Shown: positions 20,787-31,079, counted from the stretch's first letter. The stretch: DNA of 64,000 nt from Rodentibacter pneumotropicus DSM 21403 (GCF_000379905.1 NZ_KB904052.1:1-64000), one strand, 5' to 3'. The notes: a model not told the origin generated them from the sequence alone. Numbers and translations: made by a program.

Positions 20787-21024
20787 ACTGATACCTCAAT
20801 AGTTAATTGAATAGAAGGTAGAGCGCTTGCTCCAATTGCTAGTTTTCCTACTTTAACCTACTCTTTCAATTATAAAATCTTTCACTATCATTACGTTTTT
20901 TCACAATTGTGATCTATGCCACAATTGCAAATTATCGCCATTGGAAAACAAAATAACGTAATTGATGAATAACCTGTTTTTCATAAAAATACAGAAAATT
21001 TCATCATTCAAAGAGGAAAATCCT
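20787..21024. promoter_or_regulatory. xylF/xylA divergent control region with CRP site and candidate XylR boxes
   Basis: TGTGATCTATGCCACA at 20908-20923 matches the CRP consensus in both arms except one base. On either side lie inverted copies of a related block: ATCATTACGTTTTTTCACAA (20887-20906) and AAAATAACGTAATTGATGAA (about 20950-20969). I read these as XylR sites for the two divergent operons; the assignment is by position. GAGGAAAA precedes the xylA ATG. Confidence 0.6.
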
Positions 21025-22344
21025 ATGGCAAACTACTTCGATAAAATTGAAAAAGTCACCTTTGAAGGCGTACAATCAACCAACCCTTTTGCTTTTAAAC
21101 ACTATGATGCGAATCAGGTCATTTTAGGCAAAACTATGGCGGAACATTTGCGTTTAGCTGTGTGTTATTGGCATACTTTTTGTTGGAATGGAAATGATAT
21201 GTTTGGGCACGGTTCTCTTGATCGAAGCTGGCAAAAGGAGGCTGATGCGCTTGCAGGGGCAGAACAAAAAGCTGAGATTGCCTTTGAGTTTTTCCGTAAA
21301 TTAGGCGTGCCTTATTATTGTTTTCATGATGTGGATGTGGCACCGGAAGGTCATTGTGCAAAAGAATATTTACAAAATTTCCATCATGTAGTGGATATTT
21401 TAGAACGCAAACAAGCGGAAAGCGGTGTAAAACTGCTATGGGGAACGGCAAATTGTTTCACCAATCCGCGTTATATGTCCGGTGCAGCGACAAACCCGAA
21501 TCCTGAAGTGTTTGCGTGGGCTGCGATGCAGGTATTCAATGCGATGAATGCCACAAAACGCTTAGGAGGAGAAAACTATGTATTGTGGGGCGGGCGTGAA
21601 GGCTATGAAACCTTGCTTAACACGGATCTTAAACGTGAGCGTGAACAACTTGGCCGTTTTATGCAAATGGTGGTGGAACATAAGTATAAAATCGGTTTCA
21701 ACGGCTCGTTATTAATTGAGCCGAAACCGCAAGAACCGACAAAACATCAATATGATTATGATGTGGCAACCGTTTATGGTTTCCTAAAACAATTTGGATT
21801 GGAAAAAGAAATTAAGGTGAATATTGAGGCAAATCATGCGACACTTGCCGGACACTCTTTCCAACATGAAGTGGCAACTGCTTGTGCATTGGATATTTTT
21901 GGTTCTATTGATGCTAATCGTGGTGATCCGCAACTTGGTTGGGATACGGATCAATTCCCGAACAGCATAGAGGAAAACACTTTAGTGATGTATGAAATTT
22001 TGAAACACGGCGGATTTACCACGGGTGGCTTTAATTTTGATGCAAAAATTCGTCGTCAAAGCACTGATCCTTATGACTTATTCCATGGTCATATTGGGGC
22101 GATTGATGTACTAGCGCTGTCTTTAAAACGTGCAGCAAAAATGATCGAAGAAGAAACTTTACACAAAATAGTTGAGGCGCGCTATGCCGGTTGGAATGGT
22201 GAACTCGGTCAACACCTTTTGCAAGGTCAGCTCTCTTTGGAACAACTTGCCCAGCTTGTTCAAGAGAAAGGATTTGATCCAAAACCGGTGTCCGGTCAGC
22301 AAGAATATTTAGAAAATATCGTGAATCAAATCATTTATCGTTAG
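21025..22344 (+). CDS. xylA: Xylose isomerase
   Basis: Converts D-xylose to D-xylulose. 439 residues when started at ATG 21025 ([15 protein letters not shown]), which has a GAGGA site ahead and matches the E. coli XylA N-terminus; an upstream in-frame ATG at 20962 lies in the control region. TIM barrel with [23 protein letters not shown] (catalytic His/Asp), [37 protein letters not shown] and the metal-binding [20 protein letters not shown]. Confidence 0.97.
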   Translation: MANYFDKIEKVTFEGVQSTNPFAFKHYDANQVILGKTMAEHLRLAVCYWHTFCWNGNDMFGHGSLDRSWQKEADALAGAEQKAEIAFEFFRKLGVPYYCFHDVDVAPEGHCAKEYLQNFHHVVDILERKQAESGVKLLWGTANCFTNPRYMSGAATNPNPEVFAWAAMQVFNAMNATKRLGGENYVLWGGREGYETLLNTDLKREREQLGRFMQMVVEHKYKIGFNGSLLIEPKPQEPTKHQYDYDVATVYGFLKQFGLEKEIKVNIEANHATLAGHSFQHEVATACALDIFGSIDANRGDPQLGWDTDQFPNSIEENTLVMYEILKHGGFTTGGFNFDAKIRRQSTDPYDLFHGHIGAIDVLALSLKRAAKMIEEETLHKIVEARYAGWNGELGQHLLQGQLSLEQLAQLVQEKGFDPKPVSGQQEYLENIVNQIIYR

Positions 22345-22352
22345 GTTTATTT

Positions 22353-22384
22353 CAAAAGTGCGGTTATTTTTCACCGCACTTTTT
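22353..22384 (+). terminator. USS-dyad hairpin between xylA and xylB
   Basis: AAAAGTGCGGTTA (22354-22366) and TCACCGCACTTTTT (22371-22384). It stands inside the presumed xylAB transcript, so it may reduce xylB expression relative to xylA. Confidence 0.7.
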
Positions 22385-22399
22385 AGCTTTGGAGGCAGT

Positions 22400-23881
22400 A
22401 TGTATATCGGCATTGATTGTGGCACGCAAGGCACAAAAGCGATTATCGTAGATTATGCGAGGAAAAAAGTGATTGGGGTGGGGTATGCTGCACATGATTT
22501 GATTGAACAATCAAATGGACGGCGTGAACAGCATCCGAGCTGGTGGATTGAGGCATTCAAGCAATCATTAAGCATAGCGTTAAAACAAGCGCAAATTTCA
22601 CCGCACTTTTCTCCACGCTTAGTGAAAGCCATTGGGATTTCTGGTCAGCAACACGGTTTAGTTTTGTTGGATGAAAACGATCAACCTTTATACAACGCAA
22701 AACTTTGGTGTGATACGGAAACGGCAAATGAAAACGCAGCGTTGATTGAACGCCTAGGGGGCGAAGAGAAAGCATTTCATCAACTCGGTATCATGTGCCA
22801 AACAGGCTATACTGCCTCTAAATTGTGCTGGTTTCGCAAGCATTATCCGACACTTTTTGAACGAATACGAAAAATTATGTTACCGCACGATTATCTTAAC
22901 TATTGGCTTACCGGTAATTTTTGTACGGAGTTTGGCGATGCTTCCGGTACCGGTTATTTTGATATTGTGAAACGACAATGGAATCCAACAGTATTTGCGC
23001 AAATTGCACCGGAATTAAATATGGAGGAGGTATTGCCAACCTTGCTTTCTGCGGAAACAAAATTGGGTGTGATAAAACCTGACATTGCGGCTCAATTCGG
23101 TTTTAACGAAGATGTTATAGTTTCCACCGGTGGTGGCGATAATATGATGGGCGCAATAGGCACAGGGAATATTCGTGAAGGCATTGTTACTATGAGTCTC
23201 GGTACATCCGGCACTCTATATGCTTACACACATAAACCGTTGCAAGATTTACCTCCGATGATTGCTAATTTTTGTTCAAGCAATAATGGTTGGTTGCCGC
23301 TCATTTGTGTGATGAATATGACTTCATCAAATAAACAAGTGATGAATTTACTCAATATTGATGTGGCTGAATTTAATCATCTCGCGCAACAAGCGCCGAT
23401 TGGAGCGGAAGGGATGACGATTTTACCATTTTTTAATGGCGAGCGGATTCCGCCTTTACCGAATGAAAAGGCTCGTATTTTAGGTTTGGATTCAAATAAT
23501 TTCACGCAAGCCAATCTTTGCCGTGCCATGATGGAAAGTGCAACTTTCACCTTGCGTTACGGGTTGGATCTTTTCCGACAAGCGGGCTTGGCAACGTCAC
23601 AAATTCGTTTGATTGGCGGAGGCGCGAAAAGTGTGTTTTGGCGACAAATGATCGCCGATGTGATGAACACCGAAGTAGTGTGTTTGCTGGAAGATGAATC
23701 GGCGGCACTTGGAGGCGCAATTCAAGCAATGTGGGCAAATGGCGAAGGTGAGTTAGGCACATTATGTGAGGAATTTGTGCATTTAGATCCGGACTCAAAA
23801 TGCTTTCCTCATCAAGAAAATGTTGAATCCTATGAAATGATTTATCAACGTTATCTTATTTCTCTTGATTCTCTCCATTAA
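22400..23881 (+). CDS. xylB: Xylulokinase
   Basis: FGGY-family kinase of 493 residues that makes xylulose 5-phosphate. ATG 22400 (MYIGIDCGTQGTKAIIVD) is chosen because GGAGG lies 4 bases ahead and the N-terminus matches E. coli XylB; an upstream in-frame start at 22358 falls inside the USS hairpin. Motifs: ISGQQHGLVLLD, SLGTSGTLY for nucleotide binding, and the FGGY signature region RLIGGGAKSVFWRQMIADVMN with ESAALGGAIQAMW. Confidence 0.96.
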   Translation: MYIGIDCGTQGTKAIIVDYARKKVIGVGYAAHDLIEQSNGRREQHPSWWIEAFKQSLSIALKQAQISPHFSPRLVKAIGISGQQHGLVLLDENDQPLYNAKLWCDTETANENAALIERLGGEEKAFHQLGIMCQTGYTASKLCWFRKHYPTLFERIRKIMLPHDYLNYWLTGNFCTEFGDASGTGYFDIVKRQWNPTVFAQIAPELNMEEVLPTLLSAETKLGVIKPDIAAQFGFNEDVIVSTGGGDNMMGAIGTGNIREGIVTMSLGTSGTLYAYTHKPLQDLPPMIANFCSSNNGWLPLICVMNMTSSNKQVMNLLNIDVAEFNHLAQQAPIGAEGMTILPFFNGERIPPLPNEKARILGLDSNNFTQANLCRAMMESATFTLRYGLDLFRQAGLATSQIRLIGGGAKSVFWRQMIADVMNTEVVCLLEDESAALGGAIQAMWANGEGELGTLCEEFVHLDPDSKCFPHQENVESYEMIYQRYLISLDSLH

Positions 23882-23883
23882 GC

Positions 23884-23912
23884 AAAAAGTGGGTGAACCC
23901 ACTTTTTCTTTC
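23884..23912. terminator. bidirectional terminator between xylB and trmL
   Basis: Perfect 10-bp stem AAAAAGTGGG (23884-23893), loop TGAA, CCCACTTTTT (23898-23907). T-run on both strands; separates convergent xylB and trmL. Confidence 0.88.
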
Positions 23913-23915
23913 AGG

Positions 23916-24395
23916 CTATTTATCTGCCAAATTGACCGCACTTTCATAGCCCAGCTGCCGCCATGCCTCGTACACGGTGACGGCAACGGCATTGGATAAG
24001 TTCATACTGCGACTATTGGCGGTCATCGGAATACGGATTTTTTGTTCCATTGGCAGGGTATCTAAAATTGCCATAGGAATACCACGGGTTTCGGGGCCGA
24101 ACATTAAGTAATCTCCCTGTTCAAATTTCACTTGGCTGTGAGCCGGTGATCCTTTGGTGGTGAGGGCAAACAACCGTTTTGGTTCTTTGCTTTCTAAAAA
24201 TGCCTCAAAAGTTTTGTGGCGTTTAATATTGGCAAATTCGTGATAGTCCAGTCCCGAACGGCGCAGACGCTTATCATCCCAAGTGAAACCAAGCGGTTCA
24301 ATTAAATGTAGGCGAAAACCGGTGTTGGCACAAAGACGGATGATATTACCGGTGTTTTGGGGGATTTCCGGCTCGTATAAAACAATGTCTAACAT
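23916..24395 (-). CDS. trmL: tRNA (cytidine/uridine-2'-O)-methyltransferase TrmL
   Basis: SPOUT-class methyltransferase of 159 residues that modifies the wobble ribose of tRNA-Leu. Start [17 protein letters not shown] at 24395 fits the family and comes 8 bases after the rsmD stop; an upstream in-frame start would overlap rsmD. Trefoil-knot motifs [10 protein letters not shown] and [28 protein letters not shown] are intact. Confidence 0.95.
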   Translation of the reverse strand: MLDIVLYEPEIPQNTGNIIRLCANTGFRLHLIEPLGFTWDDKRLRRSGLDYHEFANIKRHKTFEAFLESKEPKRLFALTTKGSPAHSQVKFEQGDYLMFGPETRGIPMAILDTLPMEQKIRIPMTANSRSMNLSNAVAVTVYEAWRQLGYESAVNLADK

Positions 24396-24403
24396 AATTT
24401 TTC

Positions 24404-24985
24404 TCAATTTTGATATAAACGATAACTCACCATTCCGGTGGTTTTCTCTTTTAATAATGTCCAATTTTCAGGGGTGTTGAGGGGATTTTCTTTTTCCGTT
24501 TCCACATAAATGAGGGCATTCGGATGCAGCCAGTTATTTTCAATAAGCAAACGGATCGCCTGTTCAGCCAAGCCAAAATGGAAAGGTGGATCGAGAAAAA
24601 CCACATCAAAGTGCGGTTGATTTTGCGGTTGTTTTAAAAAATCCAAACAATTTTGATTCAGTACCTGAGCTTGTTCCTCGGTGCATTTCAAGGTTTGCAG
24701 ATTTTTTTTCAGTTGATGGGCAACGGTTTTGTCTTTTTCTAAAAACGTCACTTTTTCAGCTTGGCGGGAAAGCGCTTCAAGCCCCAACGAACCGCTACCG
24801 GCAAAACCGTCTAAACATTTTGCTTGGTGAATATAGGGCATTAACCAATTAAATAAGGTTTCTTTTACACGGTCGCCGGTAGGGCGTAATCCCTCTGCGT
24901 TTAACACGGGTAATTTCCGACCACGCCAGAGTCCGGCGATAATGCGGACTTCACCTTTTGGAGATTGTCCTTGTGATTTTTTCAT
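24404..24985 (-). CDS. rsmD: 16S rRNA (guanine966-N2)-methyltransferase RsmD
   Basis: A 193-residue Rossmann methyltransferase. [14 protein letters not shown] at the N-terminus, SAM-binding [17 protein letters not shown] and catalytic DPPF ([11 protein letters not shown]) are all present. Methylates G966 of 16S rRNA. Divergent from ftsY, the usual order in gamma-proteobacteria. Confidence 0.96.
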   Translation of the reverse strand: MKKSQGQSPKGEVRIIAGLWRGRKLPVLNAEGLRPTGDRVKETLFNWLMPYIHQAKCLDGFAGSGSLGLEALSRQAEKVTFLEKDKTVAHQLKKNLQTLKCTEEQAQVLNQNCLDFLKQPQNQPHFDVVFLDPPFHFGLAEQAIRLLIENNWLHPNALIYVETEKENPLNTPENWTLLKEKTTGMVSYRLYQN

Positions 24986-25082
24986 AAAGAAGCGGATTTT
25001 TAGTGAAAATTCTGCTTAGTTTAGACGATTTTTTGCTAGAATGAACCACATTTTTATCGGACAGCAGTTAAGAGAACAATTT

Positions 25083-26447
25083 ATGGCAGAAGAAAATAAA
25101 AAGGGCGGATTTTGGGCATCATTATTTGGGCGTAATAAAAAACAAGAAAGCACGCAAATTGAACCAATAATGGAAGAAGAAAAAATCAAGGAAACAGCTG
25201 TTGAAAGTGAAATTATCGAGCCTTCTGTTGAAAAGGTGAAAGAACCGTCAGATGAAGCAGAAAGTGCGGTCAATTTTGCCCCTGTTTTAACTGAAGATGC
25301 TCAAAAAGATGAGGTGGAACAAGCCGAAATAGAAGAAAAAAATTCAGAAATTTCAACCGCACTTGAGCAGCCTGACGCGATTATTGAACCTGAAAATGTA
25401 GAAGAAAATAGCACCGTTGAAGGGACAGAGATTGAAACCGATATTGTCGAAGAGGTTAAACAAGAATTTCATCCTGCATCACAAGCGGAAGTACAGAGTG
25501 AAACACGTGAAAAACCGAGTGAAGGTGGTTTTTTCAGCCGCTTAGTGAAAGGGCTACTCAAAACAAAACAGAATATCGGTGCCGGTTTCCGCAGTTTTTT
25601 CTTAGGTAAAAAAATTGATGATGAATTGTTTGAAGAGTTGGAAGAGCAGCTTCTCATCGCAGATATTGGCGTGCCGACCACCACGAAAATCATTAAAAAC
25701 CTCACCGAACACGCAAGCCGTAAGCAATTGCAAGATGCCGAATTGTTGTATCAACAGTTAAAAGTAGAAATGGCAGCAATTCTTGAACCGGTGGCTCAAC
25801 CTTTAGTCATTGATAGCACGAAAAAACCTTATGTGATTTTAATGGTCGGGGTGAATGGCGTGGGAAAAACCACCACTATTGGCAAACTCGCGCGTAAATT
25901 CCAAAGGGAAGGAAAATCCGTGATGTTGGCAGCGGGCGATACCTTCCGTGCGGCAGCGGTGGAGCAGTTGCAAGTTTGGGGTGAGCGAAATAATATTCCG
26001 GTTGTGGCACAAAGTACGGGAGCAGATTCTGCCTCCGTAATTTTTGATGCGATGCAATCTGCTGCGGCACGCAATATTGATATCTTAATTGCCGATACGG
26101 CAGGGCGTTTGCAAAATAAAAACAATTTAATGGACGAGTTGAAAAAAATCGTTCGTGTGATGAAAAAATATGATGAAACCGCCCCTCACGAAATTATGCT
26201 CACTTTGGATGCCGGCACCGGGCAAAATGCCATTAGCCAAGCAAAATTGTTTAATGAAACCGTCGGTTTAACCGGTATTTCTCTCACCAAACTGGATGGC
26301 ACGGCAAAAGGTGGAGTGATTTTCGCCATTGCTGATCAGTTCAACTTACCGATTCGCTATATTGGTGTGGGCGAAAAAATTGAAGATTTACGTGAATTTA
26401 ACGCTAAAGAATTCATTGACGCATTATTTATCCATGAGGAAGAATAA
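25083..26447 (+). CDS. ftsY: Signal recognition particle receptor FtsY
   Basis: A 454-residue SRP GTPase docking protein at the inner membrane. Acidic N-terminal A domain up to about residue 150 rich in Glu, then N domain and G domain: GVNGVGKTTTIGKLA (about 257), DTFRAAAVEQL, DTAGRLQNKNNLM (about 338), TKLDGTAKGGV (about 402). ATG 25083 (MAEENKKGG) is preferred; an in-frame ATG at 25041 lies too close to the rsmD promoter. Two USS cores fall inside the variable acidic domain. Heads the ftsY-ftsE-ftsX operon. Confidence 0.96.
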   Translation: MAEENKKGGFWASLFGRNKKQESTQIEPIMEEEKIKETAVESEIIEPSVEKVKEPSDEAESAVNFAPVLTEDAQKDEVEQAEIEEKNSEISTALEQPDAIIEPENVEENSTVEGTEIETDIVEEVKQEFHPASQAEVQSETREKPSEGGFFSRLVKGLLKTKQNIGAGFRSFFLGKKIDDELFEELEEQLLIADIGVPTTTKIIKNLTEHASRKQLQDAELLYQQLKVEMAAILEPVAQPLVIDSTKKPYVILMVGVNGVGKTTTIGKLARKFQREGKSVMLAAGDTFRAAAVEQLQVWGERNNIPVVAQSTGADSASVIFDAMQSAAARNIDILIADTAGRLQNKNNLMDELKKIVRVMKKYDETAPHEIMLTLDAGTGQNAISQAKLFNETVGLTGISLTKLDGTAKGGVIFAIADQFNLPIRYIGVGEKIEDLREFNAKEFIDALFIHEEE

Positions 26448-26456
26448 GGACAGATC

Positions 26457-27113
26457 GTGATTAAATTCTCTAATGTATCCAAAGCCTATCATGGCGCGAC
26501 CCAACCGGCATTGCAGGGGCTGAATTTTCATTTACCGGTGGGGAGTATGACTTATCTTGTGGGGCATTCCGGAGCAGGGAAAAGTACCTTGCTCAAATTG
26601 ATTATGGGTATGGAAAAAGCCAATGCAGGACAAATTTGGTTTAATGGTCATGATATTACCCGCCTCTCAAAATATGAGATTCCTTTTTTGCGTCGTCAAA
26701 TTGGAATGGTTCACCAAGATTACCGCTTGCTGACTGATCGCACCGTCGCAGAAAATGTGGCATTCCCGCTTATTATTGCCGGAATGCACCCGAAAGATGC
26801 GCATTCACGTGCTATGGCGTCTCTTGATCGCGTAGGGCTGCGTAATAAGGCTCATTATTTGCCGACACAAATTTCCGGAGGGGAACAACAACGGGTTGAT
26901 ATTGCCCGTGCTATTGTGCATAAACCGCAACTTTTATTGGCGGATGAACCAACGGGAAATCTCGATGATGAGCTATCTTTGGGGATTTTTAATCTCTTTG
27001 AAGAATTTAATCGTTTGGGAATGACCGTATTAATTGCCACCCACGACATTAATTTAATTCAACAAAAGCCAAAACCTTGTTTAGTGCTTGAACAAGGCTA
27101 TTTACGTTATTAA
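26457..27113 (+). CDS. ftsE: Cell division ATP-binding protein FtsE
   Basis: ABC ATPase of 218 residues that with FtsX activates septal murein hydrolases. GTG start with AAGGA ahead. Walker A GHSGAGKST (36-44), Q-loop MVHQDYRLL, signature ISGGEQQRVDIARA, Walker B LLLADEPTGNLDDE, and the switch His in IATHDINLI. Confidence 0.97.
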   Translation: MIKFSNVSKAYHGATQPALQGLNFHLPVGSMTYLVGHSGAGKSTLLKLIMGMEKANAGQIWFNGHDITRLSKYEIPFLRRQIGMVHQDYRLLTDRTVAENVAFPLIIAGMHPKDAHSRAMASLDRVGLRNKAHYLPTQISGGEQQRVDIARAIVHKPQLLLADEPTGNLDDELSLGIFNLFEEFNRLGMTVLIATHDINLIQQKPKPCLVLEQGYLRY

Positions 27114-27122
27114 GGAAAAACC

Positions 27123-28055
27123 ATGGGCCGATCAACTGATGCCTCTTTTTTTGTGAAAACGGCTTACACCTTACGTGCGGTGTGGGCGGATTTGTGGCAA
27201 CGCAAATTCGGTACGTTGCTTACGATTTTGGTGATTGCCGTTTCGCTCACTATTCCGACGATCAGTTATTTAATGTGGAAAAATTTACATTTAGCTACCA
27301 CACAATTTTATCCGGAAAGCGAACTCACCATTTATTTACACAAAAATTTAACTGAAGAAGATGCCAATTTAGTGGTGGAAAAAATTCGCCAACAAGAAGG
27401 GGTTGATTCCCTGAATTATGTTTCTCGTCAAGAAAGCCTGAAGGAATTTAAAAGTTGGTCGGGCTTTGGTGAAGAGCTGGAAATTCTTGATGACAATCCG
27501 TTACCGGCAGTGGTGATGGTGAAACCGTCGAAAGCTTTTGAAACCTCCGAAAAACGTGAAACATTACGCACAAATCTCGATAAAATCAAAGGGGTACAAG
27601 AGGTTCGTTTAGATAATGATTGGATGGAAAAATTGACCGCACTTTCATGGCTGGTGGCACACGTAGCGATTTTTTGCACCGTATTAATGGTAATCGCTGT
27701 ATTTTTGGTGATTGGCAATAGTATTCGTTCCGATGTGTATAGTAGCCGGGCAAACATTGATGTGATGAAATTACTCGGTGCAACGGATCACTTTATCCTC
27801 CGTCCTTATCTTTACACCGGTATGATTTATGCTCTGCTGGGTGGTTTTGTTGCCGCCATTTTTAGTAGTTTTGTCATTGGCTATTTCACCTCTGCCATGA
27901 AGTATGTCACCGATATTTTCGCCGTACAATTTGCCCTAAACGGCTTAGCCGTCGGAGAATTGATTTTTCTCTTAGTCAGCTGTTTAACTATGGGCTATGT
28001 TGGTGCTTGGATCGCTGCCAAAAGACATATTGCCTTGATTGATAATCGAGTTTAA
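27123..28055 (+). CDS. ftsX: Cell division protein FtsX
   Basis: A 310-residue inner-membrane partner of FtsE. Four membrane segments (about 32-52, 178-200, 228-255, 275-297) with a large periplasmic loop between the first two that contacts murein hydrolase activators. The last 45 bases plus the following terminator are duplicated in decayed form at 29741-29866. Confidence 0.96.
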   Translation: MGRSTDASFFVKTAYTLRAVWADLWQRKFGTLLTILVIAVSLTIPTISYLMWKNLHLATTQFYPESELTIYLHKNLTEEDANLVVEKIRQQEGVDSLNYVSRQESLKEFKSWSGFGEELEILDDNPLPAVVMVKPSKAFETSEKRETLRTNLDKIKGVQEVRLDNDWMEKLTALSWLVAHVAIFCTVLMVIAVFLVIGNSIRSDVYSSRANIDVMKLLGATDHFILRPYLYTGMIYALLGGFVAAIFSSFVIGYFTSAMKYVTDIFAVQFALNGLAVGELIFLLVSCLTMGYVGAWIAAKRHIALIDNRV

Positions 28056-28066
28056 TTGTTGATATT

Positions 28067-28133
28067 GAAAAGTGCAGTTGTTTTCCATCGTGTTTTGATT
28101 TTGAAACAATATGGAAAACAACTGCACTTTTTA
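28067..28133 (+). terminator. long hairpin terminator after ftsX
   Basis: AAAAGTGCAGTTGTTTTCCA (28068-28087) pairs with a perfect complement ending near 28130, with a partly paired loop between, then a T-rich tract. The arms carry a symmetric variant of the USS (GCAGT/ACTGC for GCGGT/ACCGC). A related hairpin follows the adhesin gene at 29799. Confidence 0.82.
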
Positions 28134-28680
28134 TATTAGTAACAGTCTTTCCATTAGAAAGTAAAAAATACAGTTGCTAATGAGATGCGATTTTTTCGAC
28201 AGAGAGCTCTAGTGGACAATATACATTATCATCTCTTAGTTATGTTTTAGTTCATAAGCAAGCTGCACTTTTTTGATGAATATTATTTATCCTAATATGA
28301 CGATTTTCCTCTCCTGCAATACCATTTAAATCCATTCTTCTTTAAAAAAAGAGCAATAATAACTATTGTTAAAATAATCAAAACCCACTAATAGCAGGAT
28401 GTAGCTGTATAATGTGTAAAAATTAGTTGAAACAACTAATTTTTCATTGGTTTTTAAGATAAATGTTGGGCAGGGTAGATAGTTGAGATATTTTTCACTG
28501 TTCTTTAAACTCCTCCGATCAGTGTTAACTAATTGATTTTATTTGTTTTTCTCTCTGTCATATAATTTTTATATTTGTCTTTGTTGAGAATTATTTCCTT
28601 TTTTATTATAAGTATGCACCTCACATGCATAGATATGTGAATAAATAAAAATTGAAAAACTTATTTTTGGAAGAAAAATT
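28134..28680 (+). other. AT-rich region before the small adhesin gene
   Basis: No convincing gene. It holds the terminator-like hairpin at 28418-28444, a TATAAT at 28561-28566 with no good -35, and the ribosome site GGAAGAAA before 28681. The rest shows no feature that I can support. Confidence 0.5.
28418..28444. terminator. orphan bidirectional hairpin
   Basis: AAAAATTAGTTG, loop AAA, CAACTAATTTTT: a perfect 12-bp stem with T-runs on both strands. No gene ends next to it, which suggests that a gene once ended here and has been lost. Confidence 0.6.
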
Positions 28681-29631
28681 ATGAAAAATTTAACTACAAA
28701 TAAAACATTGTCATTAGCCTTACTTGCAGGTCTTACTGCAAGTTATTCGGTTGCACAAGTCACAGATCAACGAGTACAAGAGATTAACAATAAAGTTGAG
28801 AAAAATACTAAGGATATCAGTGTGTTGAGTGCTAAAATGGAGAATATCAATAAAACATTGGACCTAGTCAATTACGATGTTGGACGAAACGTTGGTATGG
28901 TCGATCTATTGACTGCTAAAACGGAGGATATCGATAATACATTGGACCAAATCAATGAAAATATTAGACATCACTTTGATGCGATCGGAGGATTGTTTGC
29001 TAGAACAAACGGTATTAATGATACATTAGGCTCAGTTCAATCTACAGTCAATTCTCATGAAGTGCAGTTTGAGGCGTTAAATAAAATAACTCAAGGTCAT
29101 GAATTAAGAGTTAGTGGGAATGAGTTTGATATTAAAACAAATAAAGCAGATATCGCACAGAATAAATCTGACATAGCCACAAACAAAGCAAGTATTGCAC
29201 AGAATAAATCTGACATAGCGACAAATAAAGCGGGTATTGCACAGAATAAGTCTGACATAGCGACAAATAAAGCGGGTGTTGCACAGAATAAATCTGACAT
29301 AGCGACAAACAAAGCAGGTATGGCACAATATAGATCTAGTATTGCTAAAAATATTGCTCGTATCAGTAATTTGGAAGGGCGTGTTGATCGACTTGAAAAA
29401 AGTGTAAAACGTTCTTTTGCTGCACAATCGGCATTAATCGGTTTATTCCAACCGTATAATGTGGGCAAATTTAACTTGAGTGCTGCTGTTGGTGGTTATA
29501 ATTCAGAAACGGCTTTTGCTATTGGTAGTGGTTATCGCTTTAACCAGAATGTTGCAGCTAAAGCAGGGATTGCAATGGCACCGAGTAGTAGCAGTGTTAG
29601 CTATAATGCTGGCATAAATTTTGAATGGTAA
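28681..29631 (+). CDS. Small trimeric autotransporter adhesin (ApiA/DsrA-like)
   Basis: 316 residues. Signal peptide [26 protein letters not shown] with cleavage near residue 25; a predicted coiled-coil stalk with heptad-like [15 protein letters not shown] repeats; then four 14-residue repeats of the type [14 protein letters not shown] (about 158-213); a short neck [29 protein letters not shown]; and a C-terminal YadA-type four-strand anchor ending in YNAGINFEW with a terminal aromatic. Outer-membrane trimer. The size and layout are close to ApiA/Omp100 of Aggregatibacter and DsrA of H. ducreyi, which bind host cells and serum factors; the ligand here is unknown. Flanked by ftsX-tail sequence on both sides. 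Confidence 0.88.
   Translation: MKNLTTNKTLSLALLAGLTASYSVAQVTDQRVQEINNKVEKNTKDISVLSAKMENINKTLDLVNYDVGRNVGMVDLLTAKTEDIDNTLDQINENIRHHFDAIGGLFARTNGINDTLGSVQSTVNSHEVQFEALNKITQGHELRVSGNEFDIKTNKADIAQNKSDIATNKASIAQNKSDIATNKAGIAQNKSDIATNKAGVAQNKSDIATNKAGMAQYRSSIAKNIARISNLEGRVDRLEKSVKRSFAAQSALIGLFQPYNVGKFNLSAAVGGYNSETAFAIGSGYRFNQNVAAKAGIAMAPSSSSVSYNAGINFEW
29152..29319 (+). repeat. four 42-bp tandem repeats in the small adhesin
   Basis: Units at 29152-29193, 29194-29235, 29236-29277 and 29278-29319, each encoding [13 protein letters not shown] plus S/G. The units are nearly identical at DNA level, and a fifth, divergent unit follows. 42 is a multiple of three, so changes in copy number lengthen or shorten the stalk without frameshift. 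Confidence 0.9.
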
Positions 29632-29870
29632 TGAATAAAGCATAGTTTTCTACAGGTTGTTAGATTGTTATTTAATACCGTATATAAATACAGTCTCTCA
29701 TTAGGCTTTTTTACGATGGTGTATGAATGCCTTAATGGACTGTGGTGCTTGGATCACCACCAAAAGACATTGATAACTGGATTTAGGTGTTGATATTGAA
29801 AAGTGCGGTTATTTTCCACATTGTTTCAGAATCAAAACATGATGGAAAATAACAGCACTTTTTGTATATT
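29632..29870 (+). repeat. decayed duplicate of the ftsX 3' end and its terminator
   Basis: From about 29741, GGTGCTTGGATC, CCAAAAGACAT and GTTGATATTGAAAAGTGC follow in the same order and spacing as at the end of ftsX (28002-28077), then a hairpin with arms TTATTTTCCA/TGGAAAATAA (29808-29853) like the ftsX terminator. Differences are scattered and the frame is broken. 29632-29730 has no feature that I recognise. Confidence 0.8.
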
Positions 29871-29884
29871 TTTAAATAAATACC

Positions 29885-29913
29885 TTGCAATCCGCTTTGC
29901 TTTTATGTAGTAT
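29885..29913 (+). promoter_or_regulatory. S10 operon promoter
   Basis: -35 TTGCAA (29885-29890), 17-base spacer, -10 TAGTAT (29908-29913), followed by a GC-rich stretch (TTGCGGG). Confidence 0.6.
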
Positions 29914-29914
29914 T

Positions 29915-30421
<507 letters not shown>

Positions 30422-30437
30422 TTAAGAGGTTATTACA

Positions 30438-31064
30438 ATGATTGGTTTAGTCGGTCGTAAAGTTGGTATGACCCGTATCTTCAATGAAGACGGTGTGTCA
30501 GTACCAGTTACCGTTATCGAAATTGAAGCCAACCGCGTAACTCAAGTTAAAACTCTTGAAAACGATGGCTATACTGCAATTCAAGTTACTACAGGTTCTA
30601 AAAAAGCGAATCGTGTAACTAAGCCTGAAGCAGGTCATTTCGTGAAAGCAGGTGTTGAAGCTGGTCGCGGTTTATGGGAATTCCGTACTGAAGGTGAAGA
30701 ATTCACTTTAGGTCAAGAAATCAATGTTGACATCTTTGCTGATGTTAAAAAAGTAGATGTTACCGGTACTTCTAAAGGTAAAGGTTTCCAAGGTGGTGTT
30801 AAACGTTGGAATTTCCGTACTCAAGATGCTACCCATGGTAACTCCTTATCACATCGTGTCCTTGGTTCTATTGGTCAAAACCAAACTCCGGGTCGTGTGT
30901 TTAAAGGTAAAAAAATGGCAGGACATTTAGGTGCTGAGCGTGTAACCGTTCAATCACTTGAAGTTGTTCGTGTAGATGCTGAGCGTAAATTGCTATTAGT
31001 AAAAGGTTCTGTACCTGGTGCTATCAATGGCGATGTTATCGTTAAGCCGGCAGTTAAAGCATAA
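30438..31064 (+). CDS. rplC: 50S ribosomal protein L3
   Basis: 208 residues; [15 protein letters not shown] start and [21 protein letters not shown] loop near the peptidyl transferase centre, whose Gln is the PrmB methylation site. 16 bases after rpsJ with its own ribosome site. Confidence 0.98.
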   Translation: MIGLVGRKVGMTRIFNEDGVSVPVTVIEIEANRVTQVKTLENDGYTAIQVTTGSKKANRVTKPEAGHFVKAGVEAGRGLWEFRTEGEEFTLGQEINVDIFADVKKVDVTGTSKGKGFQGGVKRWNFRTQDATHGNSLSHRVLGSIGQNQTPGRVFKGKKMAGHLGAERVTVQSLEVVRVDAERKLLLVKGSVPGAINGDVIVKPAVKA

Positions 31065-31079
31065 GTCTAGGAGATAGAG

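Noticed and set aside
29097-29468. Minus-strand repeat-rich frames opposite the small adhesin
   Set aside because: They are antisense shadows of the 42-bp repeats; the adhesin frame has the signal peptide and anchor.
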